64,000 nucleotides of DNA. It comes from an uncultured Pelagibacteraceae bacterium. GTDB lineage: Bacteria > Pseudomonadota > Alphaproteobacteria > Pelagibacterales > Pelagibacteraceae. The DNA lies in the NCBI GenBank assembly GCA_902578775.1, contig CACHEF010000005.1, positions 21,674 to 85,673 on the forward strand. The letters are read 5' to 3'. The notes beneath the pieces were generated by a model that was given only the letters and a program-made list of their open reading frames with translations, was not told the origin of the DNA and did no database searches. Made by a program: the position numbers and the translations under genes. Positions 19,633 through 27,351 of the stretch are shown here, in pieces (the stretch's first letter is position 1; each line of letters opens with the position of its first letter).

Positions 19633-20111
19633 TTTTGTTTATAAACTTTAGTTAGTTCGAAAAGAGAGTTTCTTAATTTATCATTTTTTACATCTTTAAT
19701 TTGATTTTCATATTTCTTAATTGTCACATTTTTATTTTTCATATCTTTAGAGAAAGGAATATTTCGATCATTATCAAAACTAATGAATTTTATTTTTTTT
19801 ATTACCATATAACCAAAGAAGGTGTTCATTTTACTCATAATATTTTTTTTAGAATATTCCATATCAATTTCATGACCTCTTTTTACCATTACTAATAAAG
19901 TGCTTACTCCAAATCTGTTAGAATTTTTAAAGGATTTTGGATAACAAATCTTAAATAGGTCTTCTCCTACTAAATATTTCCAATTATTTAAAGTCTCAGA
20001 GTAAATATGGCCTTTTTTATTAATAATTCTTTTAACATTTTTTGGTAAAGTGTCTCTAAATGATCTTAGGCCTTGAACGTTTCTCAGCTTAGAATTATTT
20101 TTAGAACTCAT
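19629..20111 (-). CDS. DUF721 / DciA-like replicative-helicase loader domain protein
   Basis: About 160 aa. The N-terminal half has the DUF721 pattern: helix, then ETLNNWKYLVGEDLFKICYPKSF, then a beta segment STLLVMVKRGHEIDMEY. In other bacteria the DciA family brings the DnaB helicase to the origin; activity here is inferred from the family only. ATG at 20111 is back to back with the mutY ATG at 20112. A start at 20123 is possible but would overlap mutY. It heads the long minus-strand run. Confidence 0.75.
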   Translation of the reverse strand: MSSKNNSKLRNVQGLRSFRDTLPKNVKRIINKKGHIYSETLNNWKYLVGEDLFKICYPKSFKNSNRFGVSTLLVMVKRGHEIDMEYSKKNIMSKMNTFFGYMVIKKIKFISFDNDRNIPFSKDMKNKNVTIKKYENQIKDVKNDKLRNSLFELTKVYKQK

Positions 20112-21092
20112 ATGAAAAATCAAATAATAGCAAATAAAATTCTTAATTGGTATGATTTAAATAAAAGATCTTTGCCGTGGCGAAATAAAATGTCTTCGCC
20201 AAAAAGGCAGTATTACATACTAGTAAGTGAATTTATGTTACAGCAAACGCAAGTTTCAACTGTAATACCTTATTTTAATAAATTCATAAAAAATATTCCA
20301 AATCTCAAAACTCTTGCAAAGTTTCAAAATAAAAAACTTTTAAAAATTTGGGAGGGTTTAGGTTATTACTCAAGGGTAAGAAATTTAAAAAAAACTGCAC
20401 AATTAATTATCAAAAATTATAATGGAAAAATACCTGACAACTTTGAAGACTTGATGTCATTGCCAGGAATTGGAAATTATACCGCGAGTGCAATTTTGGC
20501 TATAGCTTTTAATAAGCCTTATATTCCGATGGACGGGAATATAGAAAGAGTTTTAAAAAGATATCTTTACTTAAAAAAAGATAAAGAAATTCAAAAAGAC
20601 AATCTTATAAAAAAGAAATCTACATTTGGAATATCATCAAGATCTAGTGATTATGCTCAAGCATTAATGGAATTAGGTGCGTTAATTTGTAAACCAATTA
20701 ATCCTCTTTGCACTCAATGCCCTATTTCAAAGAAGTGTAAATCATTACAAAAGAATGATTTTGATTTAATAAAAAATAGTAAAAAAAAAATAGATAAGTA
20801 CTTTCTTTTGAAAGTCTATAAAAAAAATCAAAAATATTTATTGATTAAAAATACTAAATTTAATTTTTTAAAAAATTTAACAATTTTTCCTATGGAGGAG
20901 TTAACAAAACCAAAAAATTTTAATCAGAACTTAAATTTAAAAATATCAAATATGAATATGAACATAAAAATTCAATATTTAAAAAAAAGTGGTAAATTTC
21001 AGTCACCTTTCTGGATAAACCAAAACAAATTGAGCAATTATATGCTCCCATCATTCACAAAAAAAGTTGTAAAATATTTGGAGAGAAATTAG
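20112..21092 (+). CDS. mutY: Adenine DNA glycosylase MutY
   Basis: 326 aa base-excision enzyme removing adenine opposite 8-oxoguanine. The N-terminal catalytic region LPWR then EFMLQQTQVSTVIPYF is present, as are the helix-hairpin-helix LPGIGNYTASAILA and the catalytic Asp in PIPMDGNIERVLKR-like sequence. The [4Fe-4S] ligands are intact in CKPINPLCTQCPISKKC (C-x6-C-x2-C-x5-C). The NUDIX-like C-terminal domain is degenerate but present. ATG at 20112 gives the family's usual N-terminus; an in-frame ATG at 20073 would overlap the divergent gene. The monooxygenase start overlaps the stop by one base. Confidence 0.94.
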   Translation: MKNQIIANKILNWYDLNKRSLPWRNKMSSPKRQYYILVSEFMLQQTQVSTVIPYFNKFIKNIPNLKTLAKFQNKKLLKIWEGLGYYSRVRNLKKTAQLIIKNYNGKIPDNFEDLMSLPGIGNYTASAILAIAFNKPYIPMDGNIERVLKRYLYLKKDKEIQKDNLIKKKSTFGISSRSSDYAQALMELGALICKPINPLCTQCPISKKCKSLQKNDFDLIKNSKKKIDKYFLLKVYKKNQKYLLIKNTKFNFLKNLTIFPMEELTKPKNFNQNLNLKISNMNMNIKIQYLKKSGKFQSPFWINQNKLSNYMLPSFTKKVVKYLERN

Positions 21093-22228
21093 TGAAAAAA
21101 GTAGCCATCATAGGGGCTGGAATTTCTGGATTATTCATTGCAAACTTATTCAAAAGAAATCCTAATTATCAAATCACAATCTATGAAAAAAATATATCGA
21201 TTGCACTAGAGGAAGGTTATGGTGTTCAACTATCAGTAAATAGCATCAAATTTTTAAATGAAATAGGATTTGAAAAATTACAAAATAAAGAAAAATTTTC
21301 TCCTAAAAAAATAGATTTTTATTCCAATAAGACTTTAAATAAAATTTGTGAATTGGATATTGCGGAATTTAATTCAGAAAACTGTGAGTACACTACTTTA
21401 AAAAGATCATCATTAATTAATTTCTTAAAAACAGATTTGGAGGGTTTGATAAAAACTGACCACAATATTTCCAAAATAGACTATCAAGACAAACAGATTA
21501 AACTGTATTTTGAAAATGATGAAATAAAAGAATGTGATTATTTAATTATTTCTGATGGGGTTTTTTCTAAATGTAAAAGTCTAATTTCAAAAAATGAAGC
21601 TAAACCTATATATAATAATACATTAGCAATTAGAGGAATCTTGAATAAATCCCCTGAAAATATTAATAGTAAAAATATCTCCTTATTTTTAGGTTCAGAT
21701 TTTCACCATGTTATTTATCCAGTAAGTTCAAGTGGAGATTTAAATTTTATAGCCATAATGAAATACAAACTCTCAACAGAAGATCAAAAAAATTATTCAT
21801 TATTCAGTGATGATACGTTTATCAAAAAAGTATTACAAAAAATTCCTATAGAAAATAAAGATTTTTTAAAAGATTTAAAAATATTTCCAGTATTTGTAAG
21901 CGACAATTTCTATAAGTTACAAAGTAATAATGTTCATTTAATAGGTGATGCTTTTTTTGCATTTCCTCCTTCATTTGCTCAAGGGGCATCACAGTCAATT
22001 GAAGGTGCTTATGAGCTTTTTAAAAGTATTGATAATAATACAGAAAGTAATTTTTTTAAGAATAGAGTAAAAAAAACAAAAATGGTTAATACTAGATCAA
22101 AATTTAATCAGTTTGCTTTTCACTTATCTAATCCATTAATGACATTTGTTAGAAATATTTTTTTAAAAAGATTGGTCAAAAATAAAAAATTTTTAGAGTC
22201 TTACTTGGGAAAAATCTACAAGAATTAG
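21092..22228 (+). CDS. FAD-dependent monooxygenase, UbiH/salicylate-hydroxylase-like
   Basis: 378 aa class A flavoprotein hydroxylase. The N-terminal Rossmann motif is VAIIGAGISGLFIANLF, the middle DYLIISDGVFSKCK is the DG motif, and VHLIGDAFFAFPPSFAQGASQSIEG is the second FAD (GD) motif. It uses a GTG start overlapping the mutY TAG. The substrate is not evident. Ubiquinone ring hydroxylases and aromatic hydroxylases share these motifs, so UbiH-like function is possible but unproven. Its TAG stop is nested with the ccrM stop on the other strand. Confidence 0.82.
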   Translation: MKKVAIIGAGISGLFIANLFKRNPNYQITIYEKNISIALEEGYGVQLSVNSIKFLNEIGFEKLQNKEKFSPKKIDFYSNKTLNKICELDIAEFNSENCEYTTLKRSSLINFLKTDLEGLIKTDHNISKIDYQDKQIKLYFENDEIKECDYLIISDGVFSKCKSLISKNEAKPIYNNTLAIRGILNKSPENINSKNISLFLGSDFHHVIYPVSSSGDLNFIAIMKYKLSTEDQKNYSLFSDDTFIKKVLQKIPIENKDFLKDLKIFPVFVSDNFYKLQSNNVHLIGDAFFAFPPSFAQGASQSIEGAYELFKSIDNNTESNFFKNRVKKTKMVNTRSKFNQFAFHLSNPLMTFVRNIFLKRLVKNKKFLESYLGKIYKN

Positions 22229-23295
22229 CTATTATTAACCAATCGTTGTCTTAAATGATCAATTGGAACTACCGAACCATTTAAATTATAATGCCAATAA
22301 GTCCATCCATTGCAACTTTCAGCACCTAAAATTGTTGCTGCTACTTTGTGAATTGAGCCCTCTGTTTGCGCATGTTTGATACTTCCATCAGCCATTATTT
22401 TTGCACTAATTTTCTTTTTATTGTCAAAAATAGTAGTTCCTGGCTTTATTATTCCTAATTCAACCAATGAACCAAAAGGTATTCTTGGTTTAGACCTATT
22501 ATTTTTTAAAGTATCTAAGTAATCGTCCTCAATCGGTCTTGTATTTTTTAATCTTTGCTCTGCAGCTTTAAAATAAGCTTTTTCCTTCTCTATACCGTAA
22601 TAATTTCTACCTAATTTCTTAGCAACTGTTGCTGTTGTTCCGGAGCCTAAAAAAGGATCCAAAACCAAATCATTTTTATTTGAAGTGGCTAATAAAATTC
22701 TATGAAGTAAAGCCTCTGGTTTTTGGGTTGAATGAACCTTTTTGCCATTATTTTTTAGTCTTTCAGATCCATTACAAATTGGTAGATCCCAATTAGATCT
22801 CATTTGAAGGTCATCATTTAAGCATTTTAAAGATTGATAATTAAAAGTGTATTTTGATTTTTCTGACTTAGAGGCCCAAATTAAAGTTTCATGAGCATTA
22901 GTAAATCGAGTTCCTCTAAAGTTTGGCATTGGATTTTTTTTATTCCAAATAACATCATTTAAAATCCAAAAACCCAAGTTTTGAATTGCAGAGCCAACTC
23001 TAAAAATATTGTGGTAACTACCAATTACCCAAATTGCTCCATCTTTTTTTAAAATTCTTTTACATTCACTTAACCAAGAATATGTGAAATCATCATATTT
23101 TTTAAAACTTTCAAATTGATCCCACTTATCATTTACTGCGTTTACTTTAGATCTATCAGGTCTAGTTAGCTCACTCTTTAGTTGTAAGTTATAAGGTGGG
23201 TCAGCAAAAATTAGATTAAAAGTTTCATCAGGAATTTTTTTTAGCTCCTTTAAACTATTTCCATTAATTAATTTATTTTTTAAATCTAAATTCAT
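22225..23295 (-). CDS. ccrM: Cell-cycle DNA adenine methyltransferase CcrM (GANTC)
   Basis: 356 aa beta-class N6-adenine methyltransferase: catalytic DPPYNL near residue 32 comes before the SAM-binding DPFLGSGTT near 215, the permuted order of CcrM/HinfI. The C-terminal extension with KIMADGSIKHAQTEGSIH and GWTYWHYN is the DNA-recognition domain typical of CcrM. Length equals that of Caulobacter CcrM. CcrM methylates GANTC and sets replication-dependent hemimethylation states. The promoter upstream itself carries two GANTC sites. Confidence 0.94.
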   Translation of the reverse strand: MNLDLKNKLINGNSLKELKKIPDETFNLIFADPPYNLQLKSELTRPDRSKVNAVNDKWDQFESFKKYDDFTYSWLSECKRILKKDGAIWVIGSYHNIFRVGSAIQNLGFWILNDVIWNKKNPMPNFRGTRFTNAHETLIWASKSEKSKYTFNYQSLKCLNDDLQMRSNWDLPICNGSERLKNNGKKVHSTQKPEALLHRILLATSNKNDLVLDPFLGSGTTATVAKKLGRNYYGIEKEKAYFKAAEQRLKNTRPIEDDYLDTLKNNRSKPRIPFGSLVELGIIKPGTTIFDNKKKISAKIMADGSIKHAQTEGSIHKVAATILGAESCNGWTYWHYNLNGSVVPIDHLRQRLVNNS

Positions 23296-23308
23296 TTTTT
23301 AAAAATAA

Positions 23309-23337
23309 ATTAGACTCCAAAAAGATTCTTAGGTCAA
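23309..23337 (-). promoter_or_regulatory. Sigma-70-type promoter of ccrM containing two GANTC sites
   Basis: Read on the minus strand: -35 TTGACC (23337-23332), a 17-base spacer, and -10 TCTAAT (23314-23309), each close to consensus. GANTC sites occur at 23324-23328 (spacer) and 23313-23317 (overlapping the -10), 11 bases apart. The predicted start of transcription is only about 7 bases before the ATG at 23295, so the mRNA would be nearly leaderless. Methylation by the gene's own product could change promoter strength. Confidence 0.65.
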
Positions 23338-23398
23338 CCTAGGATTGAATTTTTTGAATTAGAATAGTGTGTGAATTTTTATAGATAACAATATCTAG

Positions 23399-23415
23399 TG
23401 TTTCTACGTGAAACT
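23399..23415. other. parS-like inverted repeat with one extra base
   Basis: The 17 bases read TGTTTC, T, ACGTGAAACT. The ParB site consensus TGTTTCACGTGAAACA is matched in both arms, but one T is inserted near the centre and the last base differs. A second relative, matching 13 of 16 consensus positions without insertion, lies 165 bases away at 23565-23580 inside rnhB. No parAB genes are in the window, so this is suggestive only. Confidence 0.35.
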
Positions 23416-23975
23416 TATTTCATTTTATTAATTGGTGAAAAATTTTTTCTATGTTGGTTCGTGATGCCTAAATTTTTAATTGCTTTCAAATGTTTCTTAG
23501 TTCCATAACCACAATTCTGATCCAAATCATAACCTTTATATTTTTTGGATAAATTTGCCATCATTTTATCACGTGAAACTTTGGCAATTATTGATGCTGC
23601 AGAAATCGAAGGTATTTTTTTGTCACCTTTTATTATTGGTTTAAGGTTATAATTTTCTAATTCTGGTATTTTATTTCCATCAATTAATACGAGCGTAGGT
23701 TTTTTTTTTAGTTTTTTTATTGCTCTTCTCATAGCTAGTAAGCTTGCATTCAGAACATTAATTTTTTCAATTTCTTTTACAGAAGCTATTCCAATTGACC
23801 AAATAGAATTTTTTTTAATGTATTTTGATAAAATTTCTCTTTTTGATTTTTTTAAAATTTTTGAGTCCTTCAATATTTTTTTATTTACAGACTTATTTAA
23901 GATTACTGCAGCTGCATAAACTGGCCCAATCAGACTACCTCGACCCACTTCATCAACCCCAGCAATTATTTTCAT
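23415..23975 (-). CDS. rnhB: Ribonuclease HII
   Basis: 186 aa nuclease that incises at ribonucleotides in DNA. The catalytic residues are in AGVDEVGRGSLIGPVYAAAV (DE pair and GRG), LVLIDGNKIP (Asp) and SAASIIAKVSRDKMM (Asp at the end). The C-terminal GYGTKKHLKAI ... HRKNFSPI is standard for the family. The start overlaps the UDG stop by 4 bases. A 119-base gap to ccrM follows. Length is normal. Confidence 0.96.
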   Translation of the reverse strand: MKIIAGVDEVGRGSLIGPVYAAAVILNKSVNKKILKDSKILKKSKREILSKYIKKNSIWSIGIASVKEIEKINVLNASLLAMRRAIKKLKKKPTLVLIDGNKIPELENYNLKPIIKGDKKIPSISAASIIAKVSRDKMMANLSKKYKGYDLDQNCGYGTKKHLKAIKNLGITNQHRKNFSPINKMK

Positions 23976-24667
23976 TTAATTTTAAGATTTAAATCTTGTA
24001 TTTTTTGTCTTATTTTTTTTAAATCTTGCCAAGAAAATTTTTTATTTTCTGGAAATCTAATTAAATAAGAGGGACTAAAAGTAATCATTAAAGGATAAGT
24101 TTTATTTTTTAATATAATCTCTTTCCATTTACCTCTTTCATTGGAAATTCTTTCACCTATAGAAGTAACAGATTCCATTGCGGTGCTTCCAAAAAGAATA
24201 ATGATTTTTGGATCAATTATTGAAATATGTTCTTTTAAAAATACAGAGTATCTTTTTATTTCTTGAGCAGTTGGTTTTCTATCTTCTGGCGGTCTAAAGT
24301 TGACTGCATAACTAGAATACAATTGTTCTTTAGATAAAGTAATCGCATTGAGCATTTTTTCTAATAATGTCCCAGACTCCCCTTGAAAGGTTTTTCCATT
24401 TTTTTCTTCCTCTAATCCTGGAGCTTCACCAATAATCATTATTGGACTGTTTATGTTGCCTTCTCCCAAGATTAAATTTTGAGAGTTCTTTTTTAGATTA
24501 CAATTTTGAATTGAATTAATAAGTTTTTTTAGTTCGTTAATTTGACCTATTTTACTTATTTTATCATTTTCCTTTTCAATACTTTGAATTTTAAATCTAT
24601 TTAAAGGTTTTTTACTAAAAATGAAAATTGGTTCTATTGAATTCAAGAATTCTTCCTTATAAGACAT
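23972..24667 (-). CDS. Family-4-like uracil-DNA glycosylase lacking most Fe-S ligands
   Basis: 231 aa. The family-4 core is clear: GEAPGLEEEKNGKTFQG (residues 80-96), the NFRPPEDRKPT loop, the hydrophobic KIIILFGS strand and a C-terminal FSPSYLIRFPENK. Family-4 enzymes usually bind [4Fe-4S] through four Cys; here only Cys56 remains, and the other expected positions hold Ile53, Phe124 and Tyr140. The His of the usual HPSxL motif is Ser (about 198). Related alphaproteobacterial proteins may also lack ligands. It probably acts on uracil in DNA, but activity is uncertain. Confidence 0.8.
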   Translation of the reverse strand: MSYKEEFLNSIEPIFIFSKKPLNRFKIQSIEKENDKISKIGQINELKKLINSIQNCNLKKNSQNLILGEGNINSPIMIIGEAPGLEEEKNGKTFQGESGTLLEKMLNAITLSKEQLYSSYAVNFRPPEDRKPTAQEIKRYSVFLKEHISIIDPKIIILFGSTAMESVTSIGERISNERGKWKEIILKNKTYPLMITFSPSYLIRFPENKKFSWQDLKKIRQKIQDLNLKIK

Positions 24668-24707
24668 ATTTTAATTTAAAACTTTCTAGTCATATTAATT
24701 AATACTT

Positions 24708-26393
24708 ATGTATAAAAAAAAACTAATAATAATTATTATTTCATTATTACTTTATCAGAGCTCATCATCATCTAAAAGCACTAGTTTAGATGAATTTAGT
24801 TCAAAAAATTTATCTAAATATTTTTCAGGAATTATAGCTTTTGAAAATGATAATAATTCTCTTGCATTAGATTATTTTAATTCCTCTAAAATTTTGATGA
24901 ATAGACATGAACCATATCTAGAAAAGTTAATAATTTCCTTAGTTTTAGAGCAAAAAGTTACACAAGCTATCAATTTTATCAAAATTAATAAACAAGAAGA
25001 AAATAAAAAATTTTTTGAAGCATATATTTTGATGGTTTTAGATAGTTTTAAAAAAAATAATTTTTATAAAGCAGATGAAATTTTAAGTAAAATTCCAAAA
25101 AAATTTCTCGAAAATGGATTCAATTCGGTAATTGTTAATTCACTTGAGGAATATATTGATGTTTTTAAATATAAAAAGATTAAAAAGGAAAAAAAAAATT
25201 TAGGCAATCTATCTTTTATATCCGAAACTTTTCAGAGATGTTATTTAGATGATAAAAATACCGATACTTTTTTTTTGACATTAATTAATAATAGTCAAGC
25301 AGACTACTCAAGATATATTTTTTTCTATTTAACCTACTTAGTAAAAAAAAACAGAATACAAGATGCAAGAGAAATTACTGATAAATTGAATTATATAAAT
25401 ACTCCACTTTTGTTATCTCAGGGAAAGAGCTGGGTAGAAAGAAATCAAAACAAAGAATTTAGTAAACTTTTCTCATGTAATAATCATAATGATGTTGTAG
25501 GAGAATTGTTATTTTTAATTTCAAATTTATACTCTTCACAGAATGAATTTGAAAAATCAAATTTTTATTTAAGCTTAACAAACTATCTGAATCCTAAGTT
25601 TGTTTTTAACCTGTCATTAGTAGCAGAAAATTTTTATCGTAATGGAGATTATAAAAAATCTAAAAGTGTATTGAAAAACTTTGAAAAAAATCATGATTTT
25701 TATTATTGGTACAGATTAAGAAAAGAAGCACAAATAATTTCAAAAACCAGAAGTCAGGAAGAATCCTTAAATTATATTACCTCTAAATTTGAGAAGATTA
25801 ATAATCCAAATGATAAATTTATATTTGATATTGCGAATTTTAATAAAAAATCAAAACAATATGAGCAAGCAATAGAATATTATTCATCAATTATTGATAA
25901 AATGGAAAACGACAGTGAAATTACTGCAGACTTGTTATATCGAAGGGGTGGAAGTTATGAAAGATTAAAAGACTTCGAAAATGCTGATAAAGACTTGAAA
26001 AAATCTTTAGAAATAATTCCTAACGATGCTTATGTTTTGAATTATTTGGCCTACTCTTGGCTTGAAAGAGATTATAAAATTAATGAAGCAATTGAAATGT
26101 TGGAAAAAGCTTATGAGCAAGAAAATAATGATCCTTATATAATAGACTCTATCGGATGGGCTTATTTTTTAATTAACGATTATGTTAAAGCAGAAAAATT
26201 TTTAAATAGAGCGATACAACTAATGCCAGATGATCCTATTGTTAATGACCACTATGGTGATATCTTGTGGAAATTAGATAGAAAAATACAAGCAAGGTAT
26301 TTTTGGAAAATGGTTCTGAAAATGGATGACGTAGAAGAGGAATTGGTTAATCAAATTAAAACGAAATTAATCATTGGATTGAAAAGCTCATAA
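24708..26393 (+). CDS. TPR-repeat protein with signal peptide
   Basis: 561 aa. The N-terminus is basic then hydrophobic (about residues 2-18), ending in a Ser-rich stretch, so the protein is probably exported or membrane-anchored. The C-terminal half carries tetratricopeptide repeats, best seen from about 385 to 535: blocks with Y-x-x-A-x-x-Y, LLYRRGGSYERLKDFENA, YVLNYLAYSWLERD and YIIDSIGWAYFLINDYVKAE. No catalytic motif is visible. It is coupled to ispE by a 1-base overlap (TAATG). TPR proteins of this kind often assist envelope assembly; that is inference. Confidence 0.85.
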   Translation: MYKKKLIIIIISLLLYQSSSSSKSTSLDEFSSKNLSKYFSGIIAFENDNNSLALDYFNSSKILMNRHEPYLEKLIISLVLEQKVTQAINFIKINKQEENKKFFEAYILMVLDSFKKNNFYKADEILSKIPKKFLENGFNSVIVNSLEEYIDVFKYKKIKKEKKNLGNLSFISETFQRCYLDDKNTDTFFLTLINNSQADYSRYIFFYLTYLVKKNRIQDAREITDKLNYINTPLLLSQGKSWVERNQNKEFSKLFSCNNHNDVVGELLFLISNLYSSQNEFEKSNFYLSLTNYLNPKFVFNLSLVAENFYRNGDYKKSKSVLKNFEKNHDFYYWYRLRKEAQIISKTRSQEESLNYITSKFEKINNPNDKFIFDIANFNKKSKQYEQAIEYYSSIIDKMENDSEITADLLYRRGGSYERLKDFENADKDLKKSLEIIPNDAYVLNYLAYSWLERDYKINEAIEMLEKAYEQENNDPYIIDSIGWAYFLINDYVKAEKFLNRAIQLMPDDPIVNDHYGDILWKLDRKIQARYFWKMVLKMDDVEEELVNQIKTKLIIGLKSS

Positions 26394-27241
26394 TGAGTTA
26401 TTCAAAGATTAGATCATATGCAAAGATTAATTTAGCTTTAAATGTAGTTGGTAAATCAAAATTTTTACACAAAATTGAGAGTATAGTTGGTTTCATAAAT
26501 TTATATGATGAAATTTGGATAAGAAAAATTGATAATAAAAATCATCAAATTAAATTTATAGGTCAATTTTCCAGCAATATTAAGTCAAATAATACAATCT
26601 CTTTATTACTTAAAAATATAGATAAAAAAAAATTATTAAAAGATAAATTTCAAATAATTGTAAAAAAAAATATCCCTGTAGAGTCTGGTTTGGGAGGAGG
26701 GTCGATGAATGCCTCAAGTATAATTAATTTTCTTTTTAAAAAAAAATTAATAGTAGTAAAAAAAAAGGAAATATTGAAAATATCTAAAGCTGTTGGATCT
26801 GATGTTGTGTTAGGGCTTTATTCAAATTCAAAAAGTCTACTATTAAAATCCAATGGTATAATTGAAAATTTACCTTCAAAAATAAAATTTTATGTATTAA
26901 TCGTAAAACCTCATTTTGGATGTTCAACAAAAAAAATTTATTCAAAAATTCAAAAATTCTCTAAGCCCCAATTTTATTCATCTACAAAAAATATACTTAG
27001 AAAAGAGTTTCTAAAAAAATTAAATAATGATTTAGAAGAAATAGCAATCAATGACTATCCTAAAATGAGGATCTTAAAGAGTTTTTTAGAAAATCTACCT
27101 GATATTGAATTTGTGAGAATGACAGGATCTGGTTCAGCTATAATTGCCTACTTTACTTCAGTCAGAAAGTGTAAGGATGCTGAAAAAAAAGTAAAAAAAC
27201 AATTCAGAAATTACTGGTGTAAAACATCAAAAACTATATGA
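26393..27241 (+). CDS. ispE: 4-diphosphocytidyl-2-C-methyl-D-erythritol kinase
   Basis: 282 aa GHMP kinase, fourth step of the MEP isoprenoid pathway. The N-terminal YAKINLALNVVGK is the IspE signature. The phosphate-binding GHMP loop is seen as PVESGLGGGSMNAS, then AVGSDVVLGLYS, and the C-terminal FVRMTGSGSAIIAYF is the third GHMP motif. It overlaps the TPR gene by one base and ends 33 bases before tRNA-Gln. With ispH in this window, it belongs to the precursor supply for carotenoids and quinones. Confidence 0.95.
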   Translation: MSYSKIRSYAKINLALNVVGKSKFLHKIESIVGFINLYDEIWIRKIDNKNHQIKFIGQFSSNIKSNNTISLLLKNIDKKKLLKDKFQIIVKKNIPVESGLGGGSMNASSIINFLFKKKLIVVKKKEILKISKAVGSDVVLGLYSNSKSLLLKSNGIIENLPSKIKFYVLIVKPHFGCSTKKIYSKIQKFSKPQFYSSTKNILRKEFLKKLNNDLEEIAINDYPKMRILKSFLENLPDIEFVRMTGSGSAIIAYFTSVRKCKDAEKKVKKQFRNYWCKTSKTI

Positions 27242-27274
27242 ATTTATTTTTTTTGTGTTATACGATGATGTTAT

Positions 27275-27348
27275 TGGGGCGTAGCCAAGTGGTAAGGCAC
27301 GGGTTTTTGGTACCTGCATCCTAGGTTCGAATCCTAGCGCCCCAGCCA
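27275..27348 (+). tRNA. tRNA-Gln (anticodon TTG)
   Basis: A complete cloverleaf can be folded. The acceptor TGGGGCG pairs with CGCCCCA, the D-arm has the canonical GG (AAGTGGTA loop), the anticodon stem CGGGT/ACCTG encloses TTTTGGT (anticodon TTG at 27306-27308 region), and the T-arm CTAGG/CCTAG has the canonical loop TTCGAAT. The CCA end is encoded (27346-27348). The start codon of the CCA-adding enzyme begins only 3 bases later. Confidence 0.97.
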
Positions 27349-27351
27349 ATT

